A program made the position numbers and the translations under genes. This document shows, piece after piece, positions 52,870 to 61,053 of a DNA stretch of 64,000 nucleotides (the first letter of the stretch is position 1; every line of letters begins with the position of its first letter). The notes under the pieces are model-generated. The model was not told the origin of the DNA. It worked only from the letters and a program-made list of their open reading frames with translations, and searched no databases. This stretch comes from an uncultured bacterium (lineage in GTDB: Bacteria > Verrucomicrobiota > Lentisphaeria > Victivallales > UBA1829). Location of the stretch: contig CACYHQ010000001.1 of assembly GCA_902774245.1 (NCBI GenBank), positions 1-64,000 of the forward strand, read 5' to 3'.

Positions 52870-55143
52870 ATGCAGAACTTCATGCCGCACAAACCTGAAC
52901 TCCTCGCGCCCGCCGGAAACGCCGCCTGTGCCCTCGCCGCCTACGACGCGGGGGCCGACGCCGTGTACGCCGGACTCAAGCGCTTCAATGCCCGCGAACG
53001 CACCGGCAACTTCATGCCGGACGAGATGAGCCGGGTGATCCGCTATGCGCACAAAAACGGCCGGAAGTTCTATGTGACGCTGAACACGCTCATCAAGGAA
53101 AGCGAGGTACCGGAAGCCGCGGAAATGCTCGCCGAACTCGACCGCATGCACCCGGACGCCGTGATCGTGCAGGATCTCGGCATCGTCGTCATGCTCCGCG
53201 ACTATTTCCCCCGCCTGACCATCCACGCCTCCACGCAGACCGGCATCCACAACACCGCCGGGCTGGAGCTTGCGCACGAGCTCGGCGTGAAACGCGTAAT
53301 TCTGGAACGCCAGACGTCTCTCTCCGAACTCGAAGCGATCGCCGCATCGAAACCGCCCGTCGAGCTGGAGGTTTTCATCCACGGCGCGCTCTGCTGCTGC
53401 ATCTCCGGCTCCTGCCTGCTCTCCAGCTGGCTCGGCGGCTGGAGCGGCAACCGCGGCAAGTGCAAACAGCCCTGCCGCCGCCGCTACCACACGGACAAGG
53501 GCAACGGCTTCTACCTCTCCGTGCAGGACCTCTGCACGATGGAGCTCCTGCCGCGCATCGCCGCGACCGGCGTCGCGTCCGTGAAGATCGAAGGCCGCCT
53601 GCGCCGTTCCGACTACGTGGAACACGCCGTGTCCGCCTACCGGATGCTGCTCGATGCGACGAGCGAGGAGGAGTTTAAATCTCTGCTGCCCGCCGCCCGC
53701 GACCGCATGTCGCACACGTTCGGGCGCAAATGGTCGGAGGGCTTCTACACGGCGGCCTCGGCAAAGACGCTCGTCAAACACGATTCGCTCGGCGCGTCCG
53801 GCCAGCTCTGCGGCACGGTCGTCTCCGCGAAGGACGGACTCGCCGTCATCGACGTGACCAAGCGCATCCACCTCGGCGACGTGCTCCGCATCCAGCCGCG
53901 TTCCGGCGACGAAGGACCCGCCGTCTCGGTGACCTCGCTCATGGTCAACGGCGTCCGCGTAAACCGCGCGCTCCAGGGCGAACGCTGCACGATCCGCATG
54001 GCGGCGGACACGACCGCCGCGCCCGGTTCGATCGTCTACAAGACAGGCGAATCCACCTCGGATTACTCGCGCCGCGTGGCGTCGCTCCCCGCTCCGCGTC
54101 CCGAGCTCCCGCTCAAATTGCACCTTGATGCCTCCGGGGTGACCGCCGAACTCTGCGGCCGCACGTTCCAAAAGCCGCTCGAACTCGCGCCCGCCACGGC
54201 GCACCCCGTCACGCCCGAATCCCTCGCGGCGGCGTTCGAGGGTGAAGGCTCCCCGGATTTCGTTTTTTCGCCCGTTCAAGCCGAGGTCGCCGGAGGTTTC
54301 TTCCTGCCCGCGAGCGTCCTGAAATCCGTCCGGCGCGAACTTACGGCATTTGCGGAGGATATCCCCGCGCAGGAACGCCCCGATCCCGCCGCCGATTCGC
54401 TGAGAAAGCTTCTTGCTGATTACAAACAAATCCACTCCGTGCCGGAGCGCAAGCCCGGCACTGCCGCAGTGGAGGCGTTCGCATCCCCGGCCGAACTCGA
54501 ATCCGTAACCGAAAGAGTAATCCTGCCGCGCGGAGTCCGTCCTCCGTCCCCCGGCATGACCGTCGTCCGCGAACTTGCCGACGATCCGTCCCCGCACGAA
54601 GAGCTTCTCCTGCCGTTCTACATCCCGCAGAAATCCCTGCCGGACGTCGCCGCCGCGCTCGAACGTTTCGTTAAAAAAGGCGGAAAGGTCGTCCGCGTGA
54701 CCTCGCTCCAGCATTTCACGCTTCTGAAAAATTACCCCGGGCTCACGGTCCGCACCGGATTCCCCCTGCCCTGCTGCAATTCCTTCGCCGCGCGCGAACT
54801 TGGCCGTCTCGGCGCATCCTCGGTGCAGGCGTGGGTCGAACTCGAACGCGCCGAACTTGAAGCGTTCGCCCGTAAATCGCCCGTGCCAGCCGAACAGTTC
54901 ATTTTCGGTCGTCCGGTCCTGCTCTCCACGCGCGCCACGATCCAGGTCAAAGGCGACATGCAGGACGCCCGCGGCAACGTCTTCCGCGTCTCGCACCACG
55001 GTGTGCTCACGCAGATCACGGCGGACAAGGTCATGGGGCTGCCGCGCGTCCGCGGTTTCGCCGCGTACCTGACCGACCTCCGGGACGCCCGCGCCGACGA
55101 ACCCGGCGAAGCACTCTTCAATTTCGGCTACGAGCTGAAATAA
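52870..55143 (+). CDS. Peptidase U32 family protein
   Basis: The 757-residue protein begins with the U32 signature KPELLAPAGNAACALAAYDAGADAVYAG. It has the conserved EVFIHGALCCCISGSCLLSSW segment and KCKQPCRRRY, with cysteines that bind a cluster in related RNA-modifying enzymes. The C-terminal half (from about residue 390) resembles DUF3656. Relatives such as RlhA hydroxylate rRNA and TrhP/YegQ act on tRNA, so peptidase activity is doubtful. Two starts are possible: ATG 52870 (near-leaderless) and ATG 52882, which fits the family N-terminus better. There is no Shine-Dalgarno sequence. It lies divergent from lolE. Confidence 0.88.
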   Translation: MQNFMPHKPELLAPAGNAACALAAYDAGADAVYAGLKRFNARERTGNFMPDEMSRVIRYAHKNGRKFYVTLNTLIKESEVPEAAEMLAELDRMHPDAVIVQDLGIVVMLRDYFPRLTIHASTQTGIHNTAGLELAHELGVKRVILERQTSLSELEAIAASKPPVELEVFIHGALCCCISGSCLLSSWLGGWSGNRGKCKQPCRRRYHTDKGNGFYLSVQDLCTMELLPRIAATGVASVKIEGRLRRSDYVEHAVSAYRMLLDATSEEEFKSLLPAARDRMSHTFGRKWSEGFYTAASAKTLVKHDSLGASGQLCGTVVSAKDGLAVIDVTKRIHLGDVLRIQPRSGDEGPAVSVTSLMVNGVRVNRALQGERCTIRMAADTTAAPGSIVYKTGESTSDYSRRVASLPAPRPELPLKLHLDASGVTAELCGRTFQKPLELAPATAHPVTPESLAAAFEGEGSPDFVFSPVQAEVAGGFFLPASVLKSVRRELTAFAEDIPAQERPDPAADSLRKLLADYKQIHSVPERKPGTAAVEAFASPAELESVTERVILPRGVRPPSPGMTVVRELADDPSPHEELLLPFYIPQKSLPDVAAALERFVKKGGKVVRVTSLQHFTLLKNYPGLTVRTGFPLPCCNSFAARELGRLGASSVQAWVELERAELEAFARKSPVPAEQFIFGRPVLLSTRATIQVKGDMQDARGNVFRVSHHGVLTQITADKVMGLPRVRGFAAYLTDLRDARADEPGEALFNFGYELK

Positions 55144-55175
55144 TGTCTTTTTTCTCAAAAAATCATAGAGCGCTA

Positions 55176-55203
55176 TTGATTTACCGAGAGTTTGTGATAT
55201 ATT
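55176..55203 (+). promoter_or_regulatory. Promoter of the lipoprotein gene
   Basis: TTGATT (55176-55181) and TATATT (55198-55203) are separated by 16 bp. The leader to ATG 55250 is about 40 nt. Confidence 0.7.
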
Positions 55204-55249
55204 GCTGTTTGACTTCTTTTTTTGCAACCTTCCGGAAAGGCTTTCATCC

Positions 55250-56122
55250 ATGACCAGATTCCTCGCTTCCGTTCTTCTTCTTTTCGTTTGCTGCGCCATG
55301 CTCCCCTCGTGCAAGCTCTCCGACGAGGAGATTGAAGTAATGCTCGGACTGAACGATCCCGGCGAACCCGCCGACCTCACGGTGGAACAGCTCATCAAGC
55401 ACATGGAGGCCGCGACCGACCCCGAGGGTAACTTCAAGAACGCCAAGTCCTACATCCTCCGTCAGGTCATCGTGGAGGAAACCCAGAAGGACGCCGACGA
55501 CAACCCGTTCACCGACCGCACCCGGACATCCGTCGACCAGTACGAGACCGAGATCAAGTTCCGCAAGCCCGACTTCGAGCGTCAGACCTCCTACCGCAAC
55601 GGCGAACCGTTCGCCGGGCTGCTGTACAGGGGCGGCCGCGCGTGGACGATCGACCCGAAGAAGAGCAAGGCCACCGAGATCACCGGCCATCAGCTCCGCC
55701 TGTTCCACGTCTTCAACTCGTTCTCCCATCCGAACAACAATCTTGAGGACGTCTTCAGCACCATCGACATCTCCACCGTCTACATCAACGGCGCACGCCA
55801 TTACCGCGTCGTCTGCCGCGCCGACGACATCGAGATCGCGCCGTACGTGATGTACGTCAACGCCAACACGTTCGTCACCACGAGGATGGAGACCATCCTG
55901 TACACCGACGGCGGCGAGGAATTCCTCTACGTCGCCCGGCCCGACCGTTTCGAGAAACGCAGCGGCGTCCTGATGCCGACCATCACCAAGACGACGATCG
56001 GCGAAGACCGCCACGAGGTCATTCTGCTCCGCGAATTCGAACTGAACGTCACGTTCAGCGACGATGTATTCCAGGTGCCGGAGGAAAAGATCAAGATCGG
56101 CAGCCGCAAGAAAGAGGAATGA
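55250..56122 (+). CDS. Outer-membrane lipoprotein of unknown function, possibly LolA/LolB-fold
   Basis: The 290-residue protein has a lipoprotein signal peptide with lipobox LPSC (Cys22). After it the chain reads as one beta-rich domain (YETEIKFRKPDFERQTSY, YRGGRAWTIDPKKSKATEI, FVTTRMETILYTDGGEEFLY). This pattern resembles LolA/LolB-like outer membrane lipoprotein-sorting folds, which is only a suggestion from topology. GGAAAGG precedes ATG 55250, and an in-frame ATG 48 bp earlier lies at the expected transcript start. It has its own promoter and terminator, so it is monocistronic. Confidence 0.75.
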   Translation: MTRFLASVLLLFVCCAMLPSCKLSDEEIEVMLGLNDPGEPADLTVEQLIKHMEAATDPEGNFKNAKSYILRQVIVEETQKDADDNPFTDRTRTSVDQYETEIKFRKPDFERQTSYRNGEPFAGLLYRGGRAWTIDPKKSKATEITGHQLRLFHVFNSFSHPNNNLEDVFSTIDISTVYINGARHYRVVCRADDIEIAPYVMYVNANTFVTTRMETILYTDGGEEFLYVARPDRFEKRSGVLMPTITKTTIGEDRHEVILLREFELNVTFSDDVFQVPEEKIKIGSRKKEE

Positions 56123-56150
56123 TATTCGCGGTCAAAAATACCCCCTCAAA

Positions 56151-56200
56151 AAAACAGTCGCCGGAATCGTTGCGCAGACGGTTCCGGCGGTTCTTTTTTT
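56151..56200. terminator. Bidirectional terminator between the lipoprotein gene and trkH
   Basis: CGCCGGAA (56159-56166) pairs with TTCCGGCG (56182-56189), followed by TTCTTTTTTT. A run of seven A precedes the stem, so it can serve trkH on the other strand too. Confidence 0.8.
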
Positions 56201-56228
56201 AAGCTTGATCCAGCAAGGAAGCATCTGC

Positions 56229-57779
56229 TCACTTCCGCCAGAAGGACGGGAGGAAGAGCACGAGGATCGTGAAGAGTTCAAGGCGGCCGATGAGCATTTC
56301 GAACGCGGACAGAAGTTTCGCGGCCGGATTGAGCCAGTCAAAATCGCACGCGGGACCGACCTGTCCCGCGCCGGGTCCAACGTTGCTGAGGCTGGTGATG
56401 GAGATCGACACCGCGGATTCCCAGGTGCATTCCGGGCAGACGGCGGGGATCAGCAGCGCGAAGACCAGGATGACGCCGATGTAGGCGGTGAAGAACGCGA
56501 TGGTCTTCTGGATGGCGGGCGCTTTCATCCGGACGTTGTTCAGGTACACACCCGTAACGAGCTGCGGAAAGATGTTGTGTTTGACCTCGGTCAGGCTCTG
56601 CCGCCACACCAGCAGCGCGCGGACGCATTTGAGGCCGCCGGAGGTCGAACCGCCGCATCCGCCGATCACGGAGATCCCGAGGAGCAGCGCGACCGCGATA
56701 TGAGGCCAGGTGCAATAGTCCCCGATCGCGAACCCGGTGGACGTCATGATGGAGACCGACTGGAACGTCGAATCGCGGAACGCCCGTCCGACGACTCTCA
56801 TGGATTCGACGAAGCTCTGTTCCGCATCGACATGGTACGCCTGCCCCTGCAACAGCAGTGCGACCGCGATGATGCAGCTGACCCCCAGCAGGATCGAGGT
56901 GTACACGCGGAATTCCTCGTCGCGAAAAAAAGACAGCGTCTTGCCGGAGAGGAGCCGGACGTGCAGATAGAAATTGACGCCGGAGATGAACATGAAGAAT
57001 GTGACGATCAGCGTGATCGGGGTACTGTGGAACGCCGCGATGCTGTCCTGACGCGTGCAGAATCCGCCGGTCGAGATCGTCGTGAAGGAGTTGCAGACCG
57101 CCTCGTACAGGTCCATTCCGGCGAACCGGAGCAGCAGGACTTCGATGGCGGTAAGCCCGACGTAGATCAGCCACAGGATCTTCGCGGAGGACGTGATGCG
57201 CGGCGCGATCTGTGTGTCGGAGGACTTCAATCCGGGCGTCTCGGCGTTGTACAGCATCTGACCTCCGCGGTTGAACATCGGCAGGACCGCCAGCGCGAGC
57301 ACCACGATCCCCATGCCGCCCAGCCACGATTCCAGCGTGCGCCAGAAGACCACGCCGCGCGACAGGCTCTCCACGCCGTCCGTCAGCACGGTCCCGTTCG
57401 TCAGGTGGTATCCGCGGTGGATCAGCGCCGCGCCGGTCGTCGTGAACCCGGAAACGGACTCGAAAAAGGCGTCGTACCACGGCATCCCGGCCACGAAAAG
57501 GAACGGCAGGCCGCCGAGGATCGAGGCGGCGAGCCACCCGAACGCCGCGACCGCGTAGCCTTCGCGCAGTCCCGCCTTGCGATGCTGTTCCGTGCGTGGA
57601 CGGAACACGATGCATCCGGCGGCTCCGGCGACGAGCGTGACGGCGGCGCAAATCAGGAGCGCGCGGACGTCGTACGTCGAGTCGTGGCAGAAGAAACCGA
57701 CGACGCCGGACACGGTTTCCATGAGGCCGACCGCGGCGGAGATCACGCAGATGAAGAAAAGGATGAGCCTGTAGTTCAT
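56229..57779 (-). CDS. trkH: Potassium uptake channel subunit TrkH/KtrB
   Basis: The 516-residue membrane protein has the four membrane-pore-membrane repeats of Trk/Ktr channels. The filter regions appear as SVSGFTTTGA, NSFTTISTGGF, MTSTGFAIGD and SNVGPGAG, and GGCGGSTSGGLK is a conserved loop. It imports K+ with its TrkA partner, which precedes it by 9 bp. In many bacteria c-di-AMP controls Trk or Ktr through TrkA's RCK_C domain, so the cdaA module at 6364 may act on it; that link is inference. Confidence 0.95.
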   Translation of the reverse strand: MNYRLILFFICVISAAVGLMETVSGVVGFFCHDSTYDVRALLICAAVTLVAGAAGCIVFRPRTEQHRKAGLREGYAVAAFGWLAASILGGLPFLFVAGMPWYDAFFESVSGFTTTGAALIHRGYHLTNGTVLTDGVESLSRGVVFWRTLESWLGGMGIVVLALAVLPMFNRGGQMLYNAETPGLKSSDTQIAPRITSSAKILWLIYVGLTAIEVLLLRFAGMDLYEAVCNSFTTISTGGFCTRQDSIAAFHSTPITLIVTFFMFISGVNFYLHVRLLSGKTLSFFRDEEFRVYTSILLGVSCIIAVALLLQGQAYHVDAEQSFVESMRVVGRAFRDSTFQSVSIMTSTGFAIGDYCTWPHIAVALLLGISVIGGCGGSTSGGLKCVRALLVWRQSLTEVKHNIFPQLVTGVYLNNVRMKAPAIQKTIAFFTAYIGVILVFALLIPAVCPECTWESAVSISITSLSNVGPGAGQVGPACDFDWLNPAAKLLSAFEMLIGRLELFTILVLFLPSFWRK

Positions 57780-57788
57780 GGCGAGGCG

Positions 57789-59147
57789 TTATTTCGCGGG
57801 GAATATTTTGTCGATCACGCGCATGGTGTCCCGCGTGACGACCGCGACCACGGTGTCGCCTTCGAGCAGGACGGTGTCCCCGGCGGGCGCGAAGATCTCG
57901 CTGCCGCGGAAAACGAGCGCGAGGACAAGGCTGGCAGGGAGCTTAGCGGCGGAAAGGGATTTTCCGCACAACGGAGAACTCTTATTGATGTGGAACTCGG
58001 CGATGGCGGCCCGGAGGCTCTGCAGCTGGACGTCAACGCGTTTGTTGCCGCCCTCCAGGAGACGCAGCACGGAGTTCGCGGCGACCAGCGTGGCGCTGAA
58101 CGCGCAGTCGATCGGGTCCATTTCGCGGGCGATGCGGATGTATTCGGGGCGGTGCGTCAGGCTGATGACTTTTTTCGCGCCGAGACGTTTGGCGATAATG
58201 CACGACAGGATGTTCTCCTCGTCGTCCTGCCCCACGCTGACGAACACGTCGGACGAGGCGATCCCGGCGTCTTCCAGCAGGGATTCGTCGGTCGGGTCGC
58301 CGTGCAGGACCATGATCCCAGGCGGGATCTCGTCCTGGATGCGCTCGCCGGTCTTTTCGTCGCGCACGATCATGCGGACGCCGAAACCGAGCTCATGCGC
58401 CTTGCGCGCCACGATCACGCTGGCGTCGTCGTCACCGGACACGATGATCCGAGACGGCTTCCCGGCGTTCTCCGGCGTCGCCCAGTCCACGAATGCGTCG
58501 ATGTCGTCCTTGCGGCCCGCCACGTACACGCGGTCGCCGGGGATCAGCAGGGTGTCGCCGTGCGGGATCAGCAGTTCACGGTCGCGGACGAGCGCGGCGA
58601 ACCGTATCTTGCGGAGAAGTTCCGGACCGGGGATATCGCGGATGCGCACCCCCTGCAGGACGCTGGAGCGCGTGATCTCGAGCACGAGCATGGCGGCGTC
58701 CTGACGGGTGAAGTTGATGGATTCGAGCGTGATCGGGTTGGCGAGGACCGCCAGGATCTTCTGTGCGGATTCCTCGGGCGAGGAGAACGTGCGCCAGAGG
58801 CCGTAGGTCGCCGGGCTGATGCCGTCGTCCTCGGAGAAACAGTCTTCGCTGTACAGACGGCAGACGGTATGCTTCACGCCGAGCTTGTTCGCGATCTGGC
58901 ACGCCAGGATGTTCGCGGCCTCGTCGCCGCTCACAGCCACCACGGCGTCGGCGTTTTCCGCTCCGGCCTGCTTCATGACACGGACGCTGGAACAGCTTCC
59001 CGTCACGGTCATGGCATCGAATTTATCGGAGATCCGGGCAAGTTTGTCCGCGTCGCTGTCCACGACCACGACGTCGTGGTCCTCCTCGCTGAGCGCGGAC
59101 GCCAGAAGACGTCCAAGTTCGCCCGCTCCGATCACGATGATGTTCAT
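57789..59147 (-). CDS. trkA: Trk potassium regulator TrkA
   Basis: The 452-residue cytoplasmic protein has two RCK_N-RCK_C units. The first begins IVIGAGELGRLLASALSEED with the nucleotide-binding GxGxxG and the Asp-Ser-Asp end of strand 2 (VVVDSDADKL). The second begins near residue 232 (SRIIVSGDDDASVIVARKA). This double layout is that of TrkA rather than the half-length KtrA. It gates TrkH, which follows by 9 bp, with NAD(H) or c-di-AMP as possible ligands. HPr is encoded 78 bp upstream. Confidence 0.95.
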   Translation of the reverse strand: MNIIVIGAGELGRLLASALSEEDHDVVVVDSDADKLARISDKFDAMTVTGSCSSVRVMKQAGAENADAVVAVSGDEAANILACQIANKLGVKHTVCRLYSEDCFSEDDGISPATYGLWRTFSSPEESAQKILAVLANPITLESINFTRQDAAMLVLEITRSSVLQGVRIRDIPGPELLRKIRFAALVRDRELLIPHGDTLLIPGDRVYVAGRKDDIDAFVDWATPENAGKPSRIIVSGDDDASVIVARKAHELGFGVRMIVRDEKTGERIQDEIPPGIMVLHGDPTDESLLEDAGIASSDVFVSVGQDDEENILSCIIAKRLGAKKVISLTHRPEYIRIAREMDPIDCAFSATLVAANSVLRLLEGGNKRVDVQLQSLRAAIAEFHINKSSPLCGKSLSAAKLPASLVLALVFRGSEIFAPAGDTVLLEGDTVVAVVTRDTMRVIDKIFPAK

Positions 59148-59225
59148 AAAAGGTCTCCCCCGGTCCCGGCTTCACAGTGGATTCAGAAAACGCGAAAAGC
59201 TGTTTCCCGGCCGGACAAACGTTTT

Positions 59226-59498
59226 TCAGGTGAAGTCAAATTCGGTTTCGAAGAGTTCCGCAAGTTTTTTGCACAGCTCTTCCTCTTTTTCCCCCGTCAC
59301 GGCGATCGTGACCATCTCGCCCTTCTGGAGTCCCATGGTGAGCAGGTCGAGGATGCTAGTGAGCTTGGACGCGCCACGGGGGCCGGTGATCAGGATCTCG
59401 TGCGTGGCCGAATACGGTTCGGCGGTGAACATGATGACGCTGGACGGACGGCAGTGGATGCCGGCCTTGTTGCGGATTTCAACGGTTTGCTGATACAT
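59226..59498 (-). CDS. HPr-like phosphocarrier protein
   Basis: The 90-residue protein is an HPr: AGIHCRPSS places the active histidine at position 15 with Arg17 and Pro18. A serine (Ser48, in TSILDLLTMG) aligns with the regulatory Ser46, though the neighbours differ from the usual KSIMGL. HPr carries phosphate from EI to sugar permeases or acts as a regulator when serine-phosphorylated. Neither EI, EII nor HPr kinase is in the window. It lies between a BamE-like lipoprotein and trkA, in one apparent transcript. Confidence 0.9.
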   Translation of the reverse strand: MYQQTVEIRNKAGIHCRPSSVIMFTAEPYSATHEILITGPRGASKLTSILDLLTMGLQKGEMVTIAVTGEKEEELCKKLAELFETEFDFT

Positions 59499-59519
59499 GC
59501 GTAAACTTTCGGAGGGAGG

Positions 59520-59885
59520 TTAGAACCACACGGCGCTGTTGATGGCCTTCTGCGTCCAGACGGACAGGATGCCATGTTCGTGGAAATAATCGTGGCCCCA
59601 GCCCTGCAGGACGCCTTCATCGTCGAAGAGGAACGGTGTGCACTCGTCCTGCGTGACCAAGCCGTCGTACCATTTGGGGCTGGTGTAATAAAACCAGATG
59701 TTGTCCGTACTGTAGAGTTCCTTGCTGAGCGGCTCGCCGGCGATCCCGGTGACCTGTTCCTGCGTCATGCCGACGCGGATGTCCGCCAGCTTCGCGCGCT
59801 GTTCCTTCGCCTGGAAATACCCGCAGGAAGTGCACAGCGCGGCCAATGCGGCGCAGGCCATGGTCAGGATCGTGTGTCGGATCAT
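59520..59885 (-). CDS. BamE/SmpA-like small lipoprotein
   Basis: The 121-residue protein has a signal peptide with lipobox CTSC (Cys21). The mature part starts with IRVGMTQEQVTGIAGEP, the pattern of SmpA/OmlA (BamE-like) domains, and then YSTDNIWFYYT, the usual beta hairpin. BamE stabilises the outer membrane assembly complex; many small BamE-fold lipoproteins have other or unknown roles. ATG 59885 is supported by AAAGGAAC upstream. An in-frame extension of 16 codons exists but lacks a signal-like start. HPr follows 21 bp downstream. Confidence 0.8.
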   Translation of the reverse strand: MIRHTILTMACAALAALCTSCGYFQAKEQRAKLADIRVGMTQEQVTGIAGEPLSKELYSTDNIWFYYTSPKWYDGLVTQDECTPFLFDDEGVLQGWGHDYFHEHGILSVWTQKAINSAVWF

Positions 59886-59949
59886 TTCCGGTTCCTTTCG
59901 AGGTCGGTGGGAAGACAGTTCGGACTGAAGCAAAAAGACATTTCTATAT

Positions 59950-59977
59950 AATTTACTGCAAAAATACGTTTTGTCAA
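59950..59977 (-). promoter_or_regulatory. Promoter of the lipoprotein-HPr-trkA-trkH operon
   Basis: On the minus strand TTGACA (59977-59972) and TAAATT (59955-59950) are separated by 16 bp. The -35 box overlaps the end of the preceding rluA-type gene. Confidence 0.55.
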
Positions 59978-60945
59978 GCGCGTTCCGCCAAAATCCCGGC
60001 GGTATCCGGCCCGAAAAGTCTCAGCATCGCGTCAGGCGGCGCGCTTTCGCATTCGACCGCCTCGCCCGTGCCGGGAACGGTGAACCGCAGCCGCCATGCG
60101 TGGAGCGCCTGCGTCGGAAGGACCAGCGCCGTGCGGTCGGCATCCGTCATGGCGTCCTCCGTAAACCTCAGAAAGATTGTGTCGTCCGATCCGTAGAGCT
60201 TGTCGCCGACGAGCGGGAATCCGCAGGAGCACAGCGTGGCGCGGATCTGGTGCAGACGGCCCGTGTGGGGACGGCATTCGACGAGACTGTAATCGCCGCC
60301 GGTCTTCAGACAGGCAAACTCCGTGGCGCACGGTTCGGCATCCTCCGAGCCGGGATCGGTCTCCGTGAAACGCCGTTTCTTCCGCACCGGGGACGCGGGA
60401 TCGGACGACAGCCAGCCGTTTTTCACGACCGTGCCGGCGGGGAACGCGCCGAAGACGGCGGCGAGATACGTTTTCTCCACCTGGCGCGAGGCGAACAGCC
60501 CGCTCAGAACGCCCGCCGTTTCCGCGTCTTTCGCCAGCACGACCAGCCCGGACGTCTCCCGGTCCAGACGGTTCACGACGAAGAGCTCGCCGTACCGCTC
60601 CTTCATCAGCATCAGCAGCGTGTTTTGAAAATAACAGCCGGACGGATGGACCGGCAGGCAGCCCGATTTCGACACGACAAGAAATCCGGGACGGTCCAAC
60701 ACGACCGAATACACCGGATCGACTTCGGGTTCCGCGATCCCCTGCACGTCGAACGTGATCACGTCGCCCGCGTGGAGCCGCCGCGACGCCCGCACCCGGA
60801 TGCCGTTGACCGAGATCCGCCCCTCGCGGATGATCGACTGCCATCCGGTCCGGGACTGGTAGGTGAAACGCCCCGAAAGGAAATGGTCCAGGCGGACGCC
60901 TTCGAGTTCCGGTCCGGCTGTCGTGCTGATGGTGCGTTTCTGCAT
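59974..60945 (-). CDS. RluA-family pseudouridine synthase
   Basis: The 323-residue protein modifies uridines in rRNA or tRNA. The N-terminus is an S4 RNA-binding domain (residues about 15-70, LDHFLSGRFTYQSRTGWQ). The catalytic domain holds NRLDRETSGLVVLAK with the catalytic Asp, and CRPHTGRLHQIRATL. An Asp/Glu-rich insert (TETDPGSEDAEP) interrupts the usual GxxxKxA segment. RluC/RluD-type site specificity cannot be fixed by eye. It is transcribed divergently from ffh, from overlapping promoters. Confidence 0.92.
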   Translation of the reverse strand: MQKRTISTTAGPELEGVRLDHFLSGRFTYQSRTGWQSIIREGRISVNGIRVRASRRLHAGDVITFDVQGIAEPEVDPVYSVVLDRPGFLVVSKSGCLPVHPSGCYFQNTLLMLMKERYGELFVVNRLDRETSGLVVLAKDAETAGVLSGLFASRQVEKTYLAAVFGAFPAGTVVKNGWLSSDPASPVRKKRRFTETDPGSEDAEPCATEFACLKTGGDYSLVECRPHTGRLHQIRATLCSCGFPLVGDKLYGSDDTIFLRFTEDAMTDADRTALVLPTQALHAWRLRFTVPGTGEAVECESAPPDAMLRLFGPDTAGILAERA

Positions 60946-60982
60946 GATCTCAATAAAAAAAGGGTGTTTTTTCGGGTTCGGA

Positions 60983-61011
60983 TTAGATTTTTTTCATTCT
61001 TATGCTATAAT
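60983..61011 (+). promoter_or_regulatory. Promoter of ffh (extended -10)
   Basis: TTAGAT (60983-60988) and TATAAT (61006-61011) are separated by 17 bp, with a TG at 61003-61004 making an extended -10. The leader to ATG 61054 is about 36 nt. Confidence 0.75.
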
Positions 61012-61035
61012 ATAGCACCGCATGTATTTTTTCAA
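61007..61035 (-). promoter_or_regulatory. Promoter of the rluA-type gene, overlapping the ffh promoter
   Basis: On the minus strand TTGAAA (61035-61030) and TATTAT (61012-61007) are separated by 17 bp. The -10 box shares five bases with the ffh -10 box. Confidence 0.65.
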
Positions 61036-61053
61036 AGCGCAAGAGACCGTAAA

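Noticed and set aside
59971..61053. A long in-frame extension upstream of ffh
   Set aside because: It lies wholly opposite the rluA-type gene and its promoter, has no family similarity, and the ffh promoter starts transcription downstream of it.
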